A stretch of 33,580 nt of DNA from an uncultured Zoogloea sp. (GTDB lineage Bacteria; Pseudomonadota; Gammaproteobacteria; Burkholderiales; Rhodocyclaceae): assembly GCA_937967645.1 (NCBI GenBank), contig CALBTT010000060.1, forward strand, positions 1-33,580, given 5' to 3'. The translations under genes and the position numbers were made by a program. Every line of letters begins with the position of its first letter. The stretch's first letter is position 1. The notes below the pieces were generated by a model. It did no database searches. It saw only the letters and a program-made list of their open reading frames with translations, and was not told the DNA's origin. Positions 15,118 through 22,634 of the stretch are shown piece by piece.

Positions 15118-17526
15118 TCAATCGCCGCCGGCGCGCCAGCGCCTGAGCAGCAGGGAATTGCTGACCACCGACACCGAGCTCATGGCCATCGCCGCCCCGG
15201 CGATCACCGGATTGAGGAGGCCGAGGGCCGCCGCCGGAATGCCGAGGATGTTGTAGATGAAGGCAAAGAACAGATTCTGGCGGATCTTGCCGAGGGTCGC
15301 GCGGGACAGGGAGATGGCGTCCGCCACGCTGGCCAGATCGTTACGCACCAGGGTCAGGTCGGCCGCCTCGATGGCCACATCAGAGCCGGCGCCGATGGCA
15401 AAGGACACGTCGGCCGCAGCCAGGGCCGGGGCGTCGTTGATACCGTCCCCCACCATCGCCACCCGCCCCTCGCGGCGCAGCGCCTCCACCGCGGCCGCCT
15501 TGCCCTCCGGCATCACGCGCGCCCTGAACTCGTCGATGCCGGCCTCGGCGGCAATGCGCGCCGCCGCCGCCGGGTGATCGCCGGTCAGCATCACTACCCG
15601 CACCCCGAGCGCCTTCAGGCGCGCCACCGCAGCCTTCGAGGTGGCGCGCAGGGGATCGGCGATGCCGAGCACGCCCAGCACCGCACCATCGGCCGCCACC
15701 GCCACCGGCGTCAGCCCGCTGTCCAGCAGGGGCGTCAGCAAGGCGGGTGGCACGGCCATGCCCTCCTCCGCCAGAAACTCCGGCGAACCGACGAGCACCG
15801 CCTGCCCCTCGACACGCCCAGCCACCCCGCGCCCGGCCACCGCCCGCACGGCCTCGGCGGCGGGCAGGCCATGACCGCCTTCGCTCGCACACTCCACCAC
15901 GGCGCGGGCCAGGGGATGATGGCTGGTCTGCTCCAGGCTGGCGGCAAGGCGCAGCAGGGTGCCGCGCTCGACGCCGTCCGCCATCCGCAACGCCAGCACC
16001 GCCGGGCGGCCCTCGGTCAGGGTGCCGGTCTTGTCCACCACCAGCACGGCGATCTTCTCGGCCAGCTCCAGGGCCTCCGCATTGCGCACCAGGATGCCGG
16101 CCCGCGCCCCCTGCCCGGTGCCGACCATCACCGCCGTCGGCGTGGCCAGGCCAAGGGCGCACGGACAGGCGATGACCAGCACCGCCACGCCATTCACCAG
16201 GGCTGGCGCCAGTTCGCCGCCCAGCCACCACCAGACTCCGAAGGTCAGCAGCGCAATGCCCACCACCACCGGCACGAACACCGCGGAGATGCGGTCGGCC
16301 AACCGCTGCACCGCCGGCTTGCCGCCCTGGGCCTGCTCGACCAGGCGCACGATGCCGGCCAGCAGCGTCTCGGCGCCCACTCCGGTGGCCCGGCAACGCA
16401 ACACGCCGTCACCATTCACGGTGGCCGCAAAGACCTTGTCGCCGGGGTGCTTGGCCACCGGCACGCTCTCGCCGGTCAGCATGGCCTCGTCGGCGGAGGA
16501 TTCACCCTCCAGCACCTCCCCATCCACCGGCACGGCATCCCCCGGGCGCAGCATGAAGACCATGCCGGCCACCACCTGCGCCACCGGCACCTCGACCCAC
16601 TGGCCGTCCCGCTCGATGCGGGCGGTGGCCGGCTGCAGGCGCAGCAGGGCCTCGATGGCCGCCGACGTGCCGGCCTTGGCCCGGGCCTCGAGCAGCTTGC
16701 CGAGCAGGACCAGGGTGATGATGCTGGCCGAGGCCTCGAAATACACGTGCAGGTCGTGGCGGCCCAGCAGCACCACCGCCAGGCTGAAGAAGTAGGCCAC
16801 GCTGGTGCCCAGAGCCACCAGCACGTCCATGTTGGCCCCCCCGCCGCGCAGGGACGACCACGCCCCGGCATAAAAGCGGCGGCCGATCCAGAACTGCACC
16901 GGGGTCGCCAGCAGGCACTGCAGCCAGCGGGGCAGCAGCTCGTCGTGGTGAGCCGCCGCGTCACCGGCGAACATCCAGATCATCTGGGCCAGGAAAGGCA
17001 GCGTGAGCAGCGCGGCGACCAGGAAGCCCCTGGCCTCCGCCTTGAGGGCTTCAGCCTTGCGCGCCTTGTCGGCCTCACGGTCGCGCCCGGCAATGGGCGT
17101 GGCGCTGAAGCCGGCACGCGCCACGGCGGCGACGATGGTGGCCGGATCGGCCAGCCCCGGGGTGTAGCCCACGCGGGCCGTCTCGGCCGCAAAATTGACG
17201 CTCGCCTCGACCCCCGGCAAACGGTTCAGGACTTTCTCGATGCGCGCGGCGCAGGCGGCGCAGCTCATGCCGCCGAGGTCCAGGTCGAGTACCGACGGGG
17301 CCACGTCGAAGCCGGCCTTGCGGATCGCCGCCAGGATGTCGCTCGGCGGCGCCGACTCGGCTGCCGCCCGGAGCCTCGCCTTGCCGGTGGCGAAATTGAC
17401 TTCGGCCTGCACACCCGGCAGGCGGTTGAGGACCTTCTCGAGCCGTACCGCGCAGGCGGCGCAGCTCATGCCCGTTACCGGAAGATCGTAGCGCCCCTCG
17501 CCCTCCGCCCCTGACATCCCGCCCAT
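15118..17526 (-). CDS. copA: Cu(I)-exporting P1B-type ATPase CopA
   Basis: An 802-aa copper pump. Two N-terminal HMA domains carry TGMSCAAC (C22, C25) and GGMSCAAC (C89, C92). The transmembrane metal site is CPC (C454-C456), the phosphorylation site DKTGTLT (D498), the actuator motif TGES and the nucleotide-binding SHHPLA; the hinge is MVGDGINDAPALAAADV. Two HMA domains plus an adjacent copZ favour the detoxifying CopA1 type over the FixI/CcoI type that feeds cbb3 oxidase. The start is taken as ATG 17526, 13 bp after the SafE gene's stop; ATG 17517 is an alternative and a longer frame would overlap the upstream gene. Confidence 0.95.
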   Translation of the reverse strand: MGGMSGAEGEGRYDLPVTGMSCAACAVRLEKVLNRLPGVQAEVNFATGKARLRAAAESAPPSDILAAIRKAGFDVAPSVLDLDLGGMSCAACAARIEKVLNRLPGVEASVNFAAETARVGYTPGLADPATIVAAVARAGFSATPIAGRDREADKARKAEALKAEARGFLVAALLTLPFLAQMIWMFAGDAAAHHDELLPRWLQCLLATPVQFWIGRRFYAGAWSSLRGGGANMDVLVALGTSVAYFFSLAVVLLGRHDLHVYFEASASIITLVLLGKLLEARAKAGTSAAIEALLRLQPATARIERDGQWVEVPVAQVVAGMVFMLRPGDAVPVDGEVLEGESSADEAMLTGESVPVAKHPGDKVFAATVNGDGVLRCRATGVGAETLLAGIVRLVEQAQGGKPAVQRLADRISAVFVPVVVGIALLTFGVWWWLGGELAPALVNGVAVLVIACPCALGLATPTAVMVGTGQGARAGILVRNAEALELAEKIAVLVVDKTGTLTEGRPAVLALRMADGVERGTLLRLAASLEQTSHHPLARAVVECASEGGHGLPAAEAVRAVAGRGVAGRVEGQAVLVGSPEFLAEEGMAVPPALLTPLLDSGLTPVAVAADGAVLGVLGIADPLRATSKAAVARLKALGVRVVMLTGDHPAAAARIAAEAGIDEFRARVMPEGKAAAVEALRREGRVAMVGDGINDAPALAAADVSFAIGAGSDVAIEAADLTLVRNDLASVADAISLSRATLGKIRQNLFFAFIYNILGIPAAALGLLNPVIAGAAMAMSSVSVVSNSLLLRRWRAGGD

Positions 17527-17539
17527 TCCCGCACCATCC

Positions 17540-18247
17540 TCAAAAATGGCACACCACGCCATTCCAGAGATTGCTGCCCAGAGTCGGCGCGGTGACCAGG
17601 CCATAAACGCCGAACCCCAGCACCACCAGACCAGACCCGGTACGCACCGCTTGGTTCCGCACCACGTCGCGCAGGCGCTTGAGGAGCAGGCCGGCCAGCA
17701 TCAGGTTGGGCAGGGTGCCGAGGCCGAAGGCCAGCATCAGGCCGGCGCCCCGCTCGGCCGCGCCGGTGACCAGAGCGGTGGCCAGCACGCTGTAAACCAG
17801 GCCGCAGGGCAGGAAGCCCCACAGCATGCCCAGCGGCAGGGCCTGGGACACGCTGCGGGCCGGCAGGAAGCGCCGCGTCAGGGGCTGGATGCGCGACCAC
17901 AGGCGCTGACCGAGGCGCTCCACCGGGGCCAGAGCGCGGGTGAAGCCGGTGAGGTACAGCCCCAGGGCTACCAGCATCAGGTTGGCGGCCACGTAGAGTC
18001 CGAGCTGGATCGGCAGCAGGTCGTTGAACAGCATGCCGACCGTGCCGATCGCCCCCATCGCCGCGCCGGCCGCCGTGTAGCTGGTGATGCGCCCGATGTT
18101 GTAGGCCAGGTGGAGCGGCCACTCCCGGCGCTTCTGGCCGGGCATCTGCACCGTGAGCGCGCTGACGATGCCGCCGCACATCCCCACACAGTGGGTGCCA
18201 CCGAGGAGACCGATGAGGAAGACTGCGAGGTAGCCGGTTTCAGGCAT
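17540..18247 (-). CDS. SafE/TauE-type membrane protein with GMCGG motif (cytochrome oxidase assembly-associated)
   Basis: A 235-aa polytopic membrane protein with about six transmembrane segments. The first helix holds GLLGGTHCVGMCGGIVSAL, two cysteines in a conserved Gly-rich motif; a second conserved element is LWGFLPCGLVYSVLATAL. This subfamily (automatically named 'sulfite exporter TauE/SafE', related to the DsbD transmembrane domain) is regularly found next to ccoNOPGHIS and hemN, suggesting copper, heme or thiol handling in cbb3 oxidase assembly. The start at 18247 (MPETGYLAVFL) follows an AGGT; a longer start at 18271 would read into the hemN terminator. It is the first gene of an operon with copA and copZ. 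Confidence 0.85.
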   Translation of the reverse strand: MPETGYLAVFLIGLLGGTHCVGMCGGIVSALTVQMPGQKRREWPLHLAYNIGRITSYTAAGAAMGAIGTVGMLFNDLLPIQLGLYVAANLMLVALGLYLTGFTRALAPVERLGQRLWSRIQPLTRRFLPARSVSQALPLGMLWGFLPCGLVYSVLATALVTGAAERGAGLMLAFGLGTLPNLMLAGLLLKRLRDVVRNQAVRTGSGLVVLGFGVYGLVTAPTLGSNLWNGVVCHF

Positions 18248-18260
18248 GGGCTCAGGACCT

Positions 18261-18296
18261 GCAAAAAACAAAGCGCCCCACGGAATCGCGGGGCGC
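18261..18296 (-). terminator. Rho-independent terminator of hemN
   Basis: On the minus strand GCGCCCC (18296-18290) pairs with GGGGCGC (18279-18273). The stem extends inward by GCG/CGT to a 4-nt ATTC loop and is followed immediately by the T-tract TTTGTTTTTTGC. It lies 60 bp past the hemN stop and 14 bp before the SafE start, so hemN and the SafE-copA-copZ operon are probably transcribed separately. Confidence 0.88.
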
Positions 18297-18355
18297 GGGG
18301 AAGACCGTTTCGGCCGCCATTCTAGCCCGCCGCGACGCAGACGGGCCGATGGCGC

Positions 18356-19750
18356 TCAGATCACCTTGGAGTAGCGGGTGCGCTCCCGGTCGGAGCGCAG
18401 GTAGCGGTCGAAGACCATGGCGATCGCCCGGACCAGCATGCGCCCGGCGGGCAGCACGGAGATCCACTGGTCGTCGATGCGCAGCAGGCCACCCTTCTCC
18501 ATCTCGCGCAGGTCCGCCAGCTCGGCCGCGAAATACTTCTTGAAGTCGATCAGGTGGGCGATCTCGATGGACTCGATGGACAGCTCGAAGTGGCACATCA
18601 GGGCCTGGATGATGGCCCGCCGCAGCAGGTCGTCCGGGGTCAGTTCGATGCCGCGCAGCACCGGCAGGCGGCCCGTGTCGAGGATGTCGTAGTACTCGTC
18701 CAGGGTCTTGACGTTCTGGGCATAGGTGGGGCCGACCTTGCCGATGGCGGACACGCCGAAGGCCATCAGGTCGCACTCCGCGTAGGTGGAGTAGCCCTGG
18801 AAGTTGCGGTGCAGCCGCCCCTGGCGCTGGGCCGTGGTGAGCTCGTCGGTCGGCTTGGCGAAGTGGTCCATGCCGATGTACACATAGCCGGCCTCGGTCA
18901 GGCGACGGATCGCCAGCTGCAGGATCTGCAGCTTGGTCTCGCCGGAGGGCAGCTGGGCATCGATGATGCGCCGCTGCGGCTTGAACAGGCTCGGCAGGTG
19001 CGCATAGTTGTAGATCGAGAGGCGATCCGGCGACAGGCTGAGGATCTGCTCGAGGGTCCGGTTGAAACTGATCACGTTCTGCTTGGGCAGCCCGTAGATC
19101 AGGTCCACGCTGATCGACTTGAAGCCGTGGGCCCGCGCGGCATCGATCACCAGGCGGGTTTCTTCCTCGCTCTGCACCCGGTTGACGGCCTTCTGCACAT
19201 CCGGGTTGAAGTCCTGGATGCCGACGCTCATGCGGTTGAAGCCGAGCTCAGCGAGCAGCGCCACGGTGGGCTCATCCACCTTGCGGGGGTCCACCTCGAT
19301 CGAATACTCGCCGTCCGGCACGAGGGTGAAGTGCTTGCGCACGATCCCCATGAGCTGCCGCAGTTCGTCGTGGGACAGGAAGGTGGGTGTGCCGCCCCCC
19401 AGGTGCAGCTGCAGCACTTCCCGCGGCCCCTCCAGGCTGGCCACCTGCAGATCCACTTCCTTCTCGAGGTAATTCAGGTACTTGGCTGAACGCCCGTGAT
19501 CCTTGGTGATGATCTTGTTGCAGGCGCAGTAGTAGCAGATCGTATTGCAGAAGGGGATGTGGAAGTATAATGAGAGCGGTTTGCCGATTCCGCCAATGGT
19601 CCGCTTGCCGAGCCAGTCGCTCAACGCTTCGGAGTTGAACGCCTCGACAAAGCGGTCCGCCGTCGGATAGGACGTATACCGGGGTCCATTCACATCGAAC
19701 TTGCGAATGAGTTCCGGATCGAAAATCAGGTCTTTTTGAGTTGTATTCAT
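18356..19750 (-). CDS. hemN: Oxygen-independent coproporphyrinogen III oxidase
   Basis: A 464-aa radical SAM enzyme that decarboxylates coproporphyrinogen III to protoporphyrinogen IX without O2, for heme synthesis under anoxic conditions. The cluster motif is FCNTICYYCACNK (C68, C72, C75, plus C77), preceded by LYFHIP. GPRYTSYPTADRF near the N-terminus and the conserved GMDHFA and RNFQGYST segments mark true HemN rather than HemW. The ATG at 19750 (MNTTQKDLIF) is chosen because the 30-codon extension crosses the FNR-type box. It is divergent from fnr; control by FNR is probable from the box at 19805-19818. Confidence 0.96.
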   Translation of the reverse strand: MNTTQKDLIFDPELIRKFDVNGPRYTSYPTADRFVEAFNSEALSDWLGKRTIGGIGKPLSLYFHIPFCNTICYYCACNKIITKDHGRSAKYLNYLEKEVDLQVASLEGPREVLQLHLGGGTPTFLSHDELRQLMGIVRKHFTLVPDGEYSIEVDPRKVDEPTVALLAELGFNRMSVGIQDFNPDVQKAVNRVQSEEETRLVIDAARAHGFKSISVDLIYGLPKQNVISFNRTLEQILSLSPDRLSIYNYAHLPSLFKPQRRIIDAQLPSGETKLQILQLAIRRLTEAGYVYIGMDHFAKPTDELTTAQRQGRLHRNFQGYSTYAECDLMAFGVSAIGKVGPTYAQNVKTLDEYYDILDTGRLPVLRGIELTPDDLLRRAIIQALMCHFELSIESIEIAHLIDFKKYFAAELADLREMEKGGLLRIDDQWISVLPAGRMLVRAIAMVFDRYLRSDRERTRYSKVI

Positions 19751-19804
19751 GGATGTGCTTCTGTCGGTTGCGTCGAACAATCGCAGAATCGTCCAAAAAT
19801 CGTA

Positions 19805-19818
19805 TTGACGTGGATCAA
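19805..19818. promoter_or_regulatory. FNR/Anr box between hemN and fnr
   Basis: TTGACGTGGATCAA matches the FNR consensus TTGAT-N4-ATCAA with one mismatch. Its centre (19811.5) is about 41 bp upstream of the transcription start predicted for hemN near 19771 from a weak -10 GATTGT (19783-19778), the classic class II activation geometry. For fnr, a start at the same distance would fall almost on the start codon, so the site may instead repress or autoregulate fnr. The encoded FNR has the E209/S212/R213 recognition residues for this half-site. Confidence 0.8.
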
Positions 19819-19856
19819 AGGGGTCCAAACGTTGATACACAGCCCCTGTTCAGGTG

Positions 19857-20606
19857 ATGCGCGTGCAGATGAAATCGGCAGTTCCGGCAACGACGATGGA
19901 GATCAAGACGGCCTGTTCCCAGTGCAACCTGCGGGAACTGTGCCTTCCTTTCGGCCTCGATCCGCGTGAGGTGGACCAGCTCGACGAACTGGTCGGCAGC
20001 CGCCGCAAGATCAAGCGCCAGCAGCATCTCTACCGCTCTGGCGACCCCTTCGAGGCGATCTACGCGATCCGTGCAGGATCGTTCAAGACCGACGTGATCC
20101 TCGAGGACGGGCGCGACCAGGTGACAGGTTTCCAGATGACCGGCGAGGTGCTGGGTCTGGACGGCATCAGCAGCGAGCATCACTCCTGCAACGCCATCGC
20201 CCTCGAGGACAGCGAGGTCTGCGTCATCCCCTTCGGCCGCCTGGAGGAGCTGTCCCGCCAGGTGGAGAGCCTGCAGCACCAGTTTCACAAGATCATGAGC
20301 CGCGAGATCGTGCGCGACCACGGCGTGATGATGCTGCTCGGCTCGATGCGCGCCGAGGAACGTCTGGCCGCCTTCCTGCTCAACCTGTCGCAGCGCTTCA
20401 CGGCACGGGGTTTCTCCCCGTCCGAGTTCCACCTGCGCATGACCCGCGACGAGATCGGCTCCTACCTGGGGCTCAAGCTCGAGACCGTGTCCCGGGCCTT
20501 CTCACGCTTTCAGGAAGAAGGCCTGGTGGCCGTGCAGCAGAAGCACATCCGCATCCTCGACACGCCGGGCCTCAAGCGCATCCTCAACCACCACGCCAGC
20601 AACTGA
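19857..20606 (+). CDS. fnr: FNR-type oxygen-sensing transcription regulator
   Basis: A 249-aa CRP/FNR-family regulator. Cysteines C20, C23, C29 (ACSQCNLRELC) and C111 (HHSCNA) match the four ligands of the oxygen-labile 4Fe-4S cluster of E. coli FNR. A cyclic-nucleotide-like beta-roll (about 40-135) and a dimer helix follow, then a helix-turn-helix with TRDEIGSYLGLKLETVSRAFSRF. Recognition residues E209, S212 and R213 fall at the same numbers as in E. coli when the ATG at 19857 is used. GTG 19854 and ATG 19869 remain possible; none has a strong Shine-Dalgarno. It should activate anaerobic genes including divergent hemN. It converges with a SirB2 gene 4 bp away. Confidence 0.95.
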   Translation: MRVQMKSAVPATTMEIKTACSQCNLRELCLPFGLDPREVDQLDELVGSRRKIKRQQHLYRSGDPFEAIYAIRAGSFKTDVILEDGRDQVTGFQMTGEVLGLDGISSEHHSCNAIALEDSEVCVIPFGRLEELSRQVESLQHQFHKIMSREIVRDHGVMMLLGSMRAEERLAAFLLNLSQRFTARGFSPSEFHLRMTRDEIGSYLGLKLETVSRAFSRFQEEGLVAVQQKHIRILDTPGLKRILNHHASN

Positions 20607-20610
20607 GCCC

Positions 20611-21009
20611 TCAGGCCGCCACCCCAAGGGCGGCCAGCCAGCCCAGCGGGTTCTTGGTCAGCGCCACCGACACGATGTAGCCAAAGGCGCCCAGCGCGGC
20701 CACGAACGCCATCATCCGCACGCCGCGAGGGCGGCTCGGCTTGAGCGCCACCATGCCCAGGCCGATGTAGGCCAGCAGGCCCATCACCTTGGCCGTCAGC
20801 CAGCCATTCACGAAGGGCGCCTGCCCGGCCATCCATGCCAGGGCGATGGCACTGGCCAACAGGCAGGAGTCGATGAGGTGGGGAAGCACGCGGGTCAACC
20901 GGGCCCGCAGCAGCGCTGAACCGCTGAGCGACCAGATCCCGCGAAGAAGGAAGCCCGCGCCGCTGAGCGCGACGCAGGTCACGTGAAGATGCTTGAGAAT
21001 CAGGTACAT
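20611..21009 (-). CDS. SirB2 family inner-membrane protein
   Basis: A 132-aa protein with four predicted transmembrane helices: ILKHLHVTCVALSGAGFLL, LPHLIDSCLLASAIALAW, AKVMGLLAYIGLGMVAL and MMAFVAALGAFGYIVSVAL. The pattern LKHLHV, RGIW in the first loop and LPHLIDS is characteristic of the SirB2 family, a small membrane protein family of unsettled role. The start at 21009 (MYLILKHLHV) is chosen because the longer upstream frame has no family similarity. It is followed immediately by the 3' end of fnr and preceded by 73 bp that I find featureless. Confidence 0.85.
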   Translation of the reverse strand: MYLILKHLHVTCVALSGAGFLLRGIWSLSGSALLRARLTRVLPHLIDSCLLASAIALAWMAGQAPFVNGWLTAKVMGLLAYIGLGMVALKPSRPRGVRMMAFVAALGAFGYIVSVALTKNPLGWLAALGVAA

Positions 21010-21082
21010 GTCGCCTCGAGTCCGCGTAAGCCGGCAACCGCAGGACGGGCGACCGGGCCCCGCCAGGGCGGGACCCTGGACT

Positions 21083-21823
21083 TTAGCTGCGCAGGACGCC
21101 GACTTCCAGTGCCGAGAACCAGTTGATGAAGCGCTGGACATCCGCGCCACGGTAGATGGCGCCGTGCTGGGGCACCATCATGTCGATCTCCAGGCGCGAG
21201 ACCCGCTCGCACCAGTCGCGCTTGGCCTTGTCGGAGCCCATCCAGCGCTTGTGGAAGGCTTCGGCGTGACGGATGTGGCGACCGAAGTCCTCCACGTACA
21301 GACCATTGTGGTCGGCCGGCAGCAGCGCCGCGCCCACATCCCCCGAGAAGAGGATCTTCGCCTTCGGGTCATACAGATGGAAGTTACCCGAGGAGTGCAG
21401 GTAATGGGCCGGAATGGCCTGAAGCTCGACGCCGCCCAGCTGGATCGTCATGCCCGGGTCGGGGATGGGCACGAAGGTGCTCTCCTCGCCACCGAAGTGG
21501 GGCAGGAAGGATTGCCACAACCAGCTGATGTAGCACTTGAGCTCAGGCTTGAACTCCAGCCACAGGGCCAGCGAGGAGATGATGTCCGGATCCTGGTGGG
21601 ACGAAAAGATCCCCGCGAGGCGGGTCGGATCGCACTCCGCCGAAAGCGCCGAGAACACCGACGGGAAGATCTCGATGCCGCCCGGATCGCAGAGCAGGGC
21701 TTCCTTGCCCTTGACCACCACGTACTCGTTGGTGTCGATGATATGGCCGGGCTTGCTCGGGTCGCGGGCGATCGCCAGCCAGCGGTGGTCGTCTTCTTCG
21801 AAAATGCAGTGGGCCTGCTTCAT
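21083..21823 (-). CDS. ODP-type diiron metallo-beta-lactamase-fold protein (putative O2/redox sensor)
   Basis: A 246-aa stand-alone metallo-beta-lactamase domain of the flavodiiron/ODP branch, without the flavodoxin domain that flavodiiron reductases carry. Candidate diiron ligands are H76, D78 and D80 (SSHQDPD), H143 (YLHSSGNFH), D162 (FSGDVGAA) and H220 (VPQHGAIY); the His after D80 found in many flavodiiron enzymes is Ile here. ODPs without a flavodoxin cannot easily act as reductases, and one in Treponema denticola serves as an oxygen/iron sensor for chemotaxis. It sits 8 bp after a chemoreceptor-like gene whose stop TAG overlaps its AGGA ribosome-binding site, so the two are translationally coupled. 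A generic hydrolase cannot be excluded. Confidence 0.87.
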   Translation of the reverse strand: MKQAHCIFEEDDHRWLAIARDPSKPGHIIDTNEYVVVKGKEALLCDPGGIEIFPSVFSALSAECDPTRLAGIFSSHQDPDIISSLALWLEFKPELKCYISWLWQSFLPHFGGEESTFVPIPDPGMTIQLGGVELQAIPAHYLHSSGNFHLYDPKAKILFSGDVGAALLPADHNGLYVEDFGRHIRHAEAFHKRWMGSDKAKRDWCERVSRLEIDMMVPQHGAIYRGADVQRFINWFSALEVGVLRS

Positions 21824-21831
21824 GGTCTGTC

Positions 21832-22455
21832 CTAGTCCTTAACGAGGCGTTCCTTGCCGAGAATTTCCAGTGAGCGCTTGATCTGGGCGATCACTTCCGC
21901 AAAATCGGTCGATACCTGCATCAGCGCCGGACTGAACGTACCGCCATAGGCCGCCTCGATCTTGGCCGATCGGGCCAGCACCCCGCCCAGCTCGACGAGC
22001 TGCTGGGTCTCCTCCACGGCGGAGCGCAGGCGGATGTCCAGCGCGCGCAGCTTGGCCTGCTGGGCCGACAGGCGGGCCACACCGCGGCGGCAGGCCTCCC
22101 GTGCGCCGGGCACGCCCTCGCCGCTGAGGCGGATGGCCTCGGCCAGGATCGCCGAATTACGCTGGTACTGGACCACGCCCGTGACATTTCCGACAGAACC
22201 GGAGGTCATGTCCCGCAGGGACGCCATGTTGCGGGTCAGATCCTGGGCGAAACGGCGCAGCTCATTGGACAGGACACCGAAGCCGAGGGCCGCATTACCT
22301 GCCCGCTTGGCCAGGAAGATGGCGTTGAGGGCCATCAGGTTGATGCGGAAGGCGGTGGCGACGATGGCCTTGATCTCCTCGTTCACGCGAACGATGCGAG
22401 CCAGTTCGCTGGAACCGCGGGCCTTGACGTGTAGATTGGGTTGGGGCGCGTTCAT
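21832..22455 (-). CDS. Soluble chemoreceptor-like (MCP signalling-domain) protein
   Basis: A 207-aa, entirely helical protein with no signal peptide or transmembrane segment. Residues 28-72 (IKAIVATAFRINLMALNAIFLAKR, then GFGVLSNELRRFAQDL) align by eye with the MCP tip and descending helix (INLLALNAAIEAARAGE...GFAVVA-EVR-LA). Several canonical residues are changed: Ala-Ala-Ile-Glu-Ala-Ala-Arg becomes AIFLAKR. A long central region (95-165) is coiled-coil, and a last helix follows. There are no HAMP, PAS or heme-binding domains, so input probably comes from a partner protein, most simply the ODP encoded next. GAGAG precedes the start at 22455. Automatic annotation may call it 'chemotaxis protein'. 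Confidence 0.78.
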   Translation of the reverse strand: MNAPQPNLHVKARGSSELARIVRVNEEIKAIVATAFRINLMALNAIFLAKRAGNAALGFGVLSNELRRFAQDLTRNMASLRDMTSGSVGNVTGVVQYQRNSAILAEAIRLSGEGVPGAREACRRGVARLSAQQAKLRALDIRLRSAVEETQQLVELGGVLARSAKIEAAYGGTFSPALMQVSTDFAEVIAQIKRSLEILGKERLVKD

Positions 22456-22559
22456 GGGGACTCTCGGGCGACATCGGCCGCAGTGGGAATCATAGACGGC
22501 AAGCTCTTGCAGGCATCAGGCATCGTCCCGCAGAGGCAGGGCCGATGCCGATGGCTGCG

Positions 22560-22588
22560 AAGCTTAACGGCGGAGCGCCGCCAAGCTT
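22560..22588 (-). terminator. Stem-loop after the Gcr-type membrane protein gene
   Basis: Inverted AAGCTT / AAGCTT (22560-22565, 22583-22588) enclosing GGCGG / CCGCC with a 4-nt loop and an AAC bulge on one side. It lies 46 bp past the stop at 22635. No clear T-tract follows, so this is a weak or rho-assisted terminator at best; it may also insulate the upstream chemoreceptor-like operon. Confidence 0.4.
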
Positions 22589-22634
22589 GAGGCCCCGTCC
22601 CGTCGCCCCGGCACCGGGGGCGCCGCCAGGAGGC

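Noticed and set aside
14830..17514. A very long open frame on the plus strand opposite copA/copZ (about 890 codons)
   Set aside because: It is antisense to clear copZ and copA coding sequence. Its translation is His/Gly/Arg-rich low complexity, typical of the complementary frame of GC-rich genes.
19832..19836. A second FNR site (TTGAT) just before fnr
   Set aside because: Only the left half-site is present; no ATCAA follows at the required 4-bp spacing.
22456..22559. An FNR box upstream of the chemoreceptor-like/ODP operon
   Set aside because: The nearest look-alike (TTGCAGGCATCAG) has the wrong spacing and mismatches in both halves.
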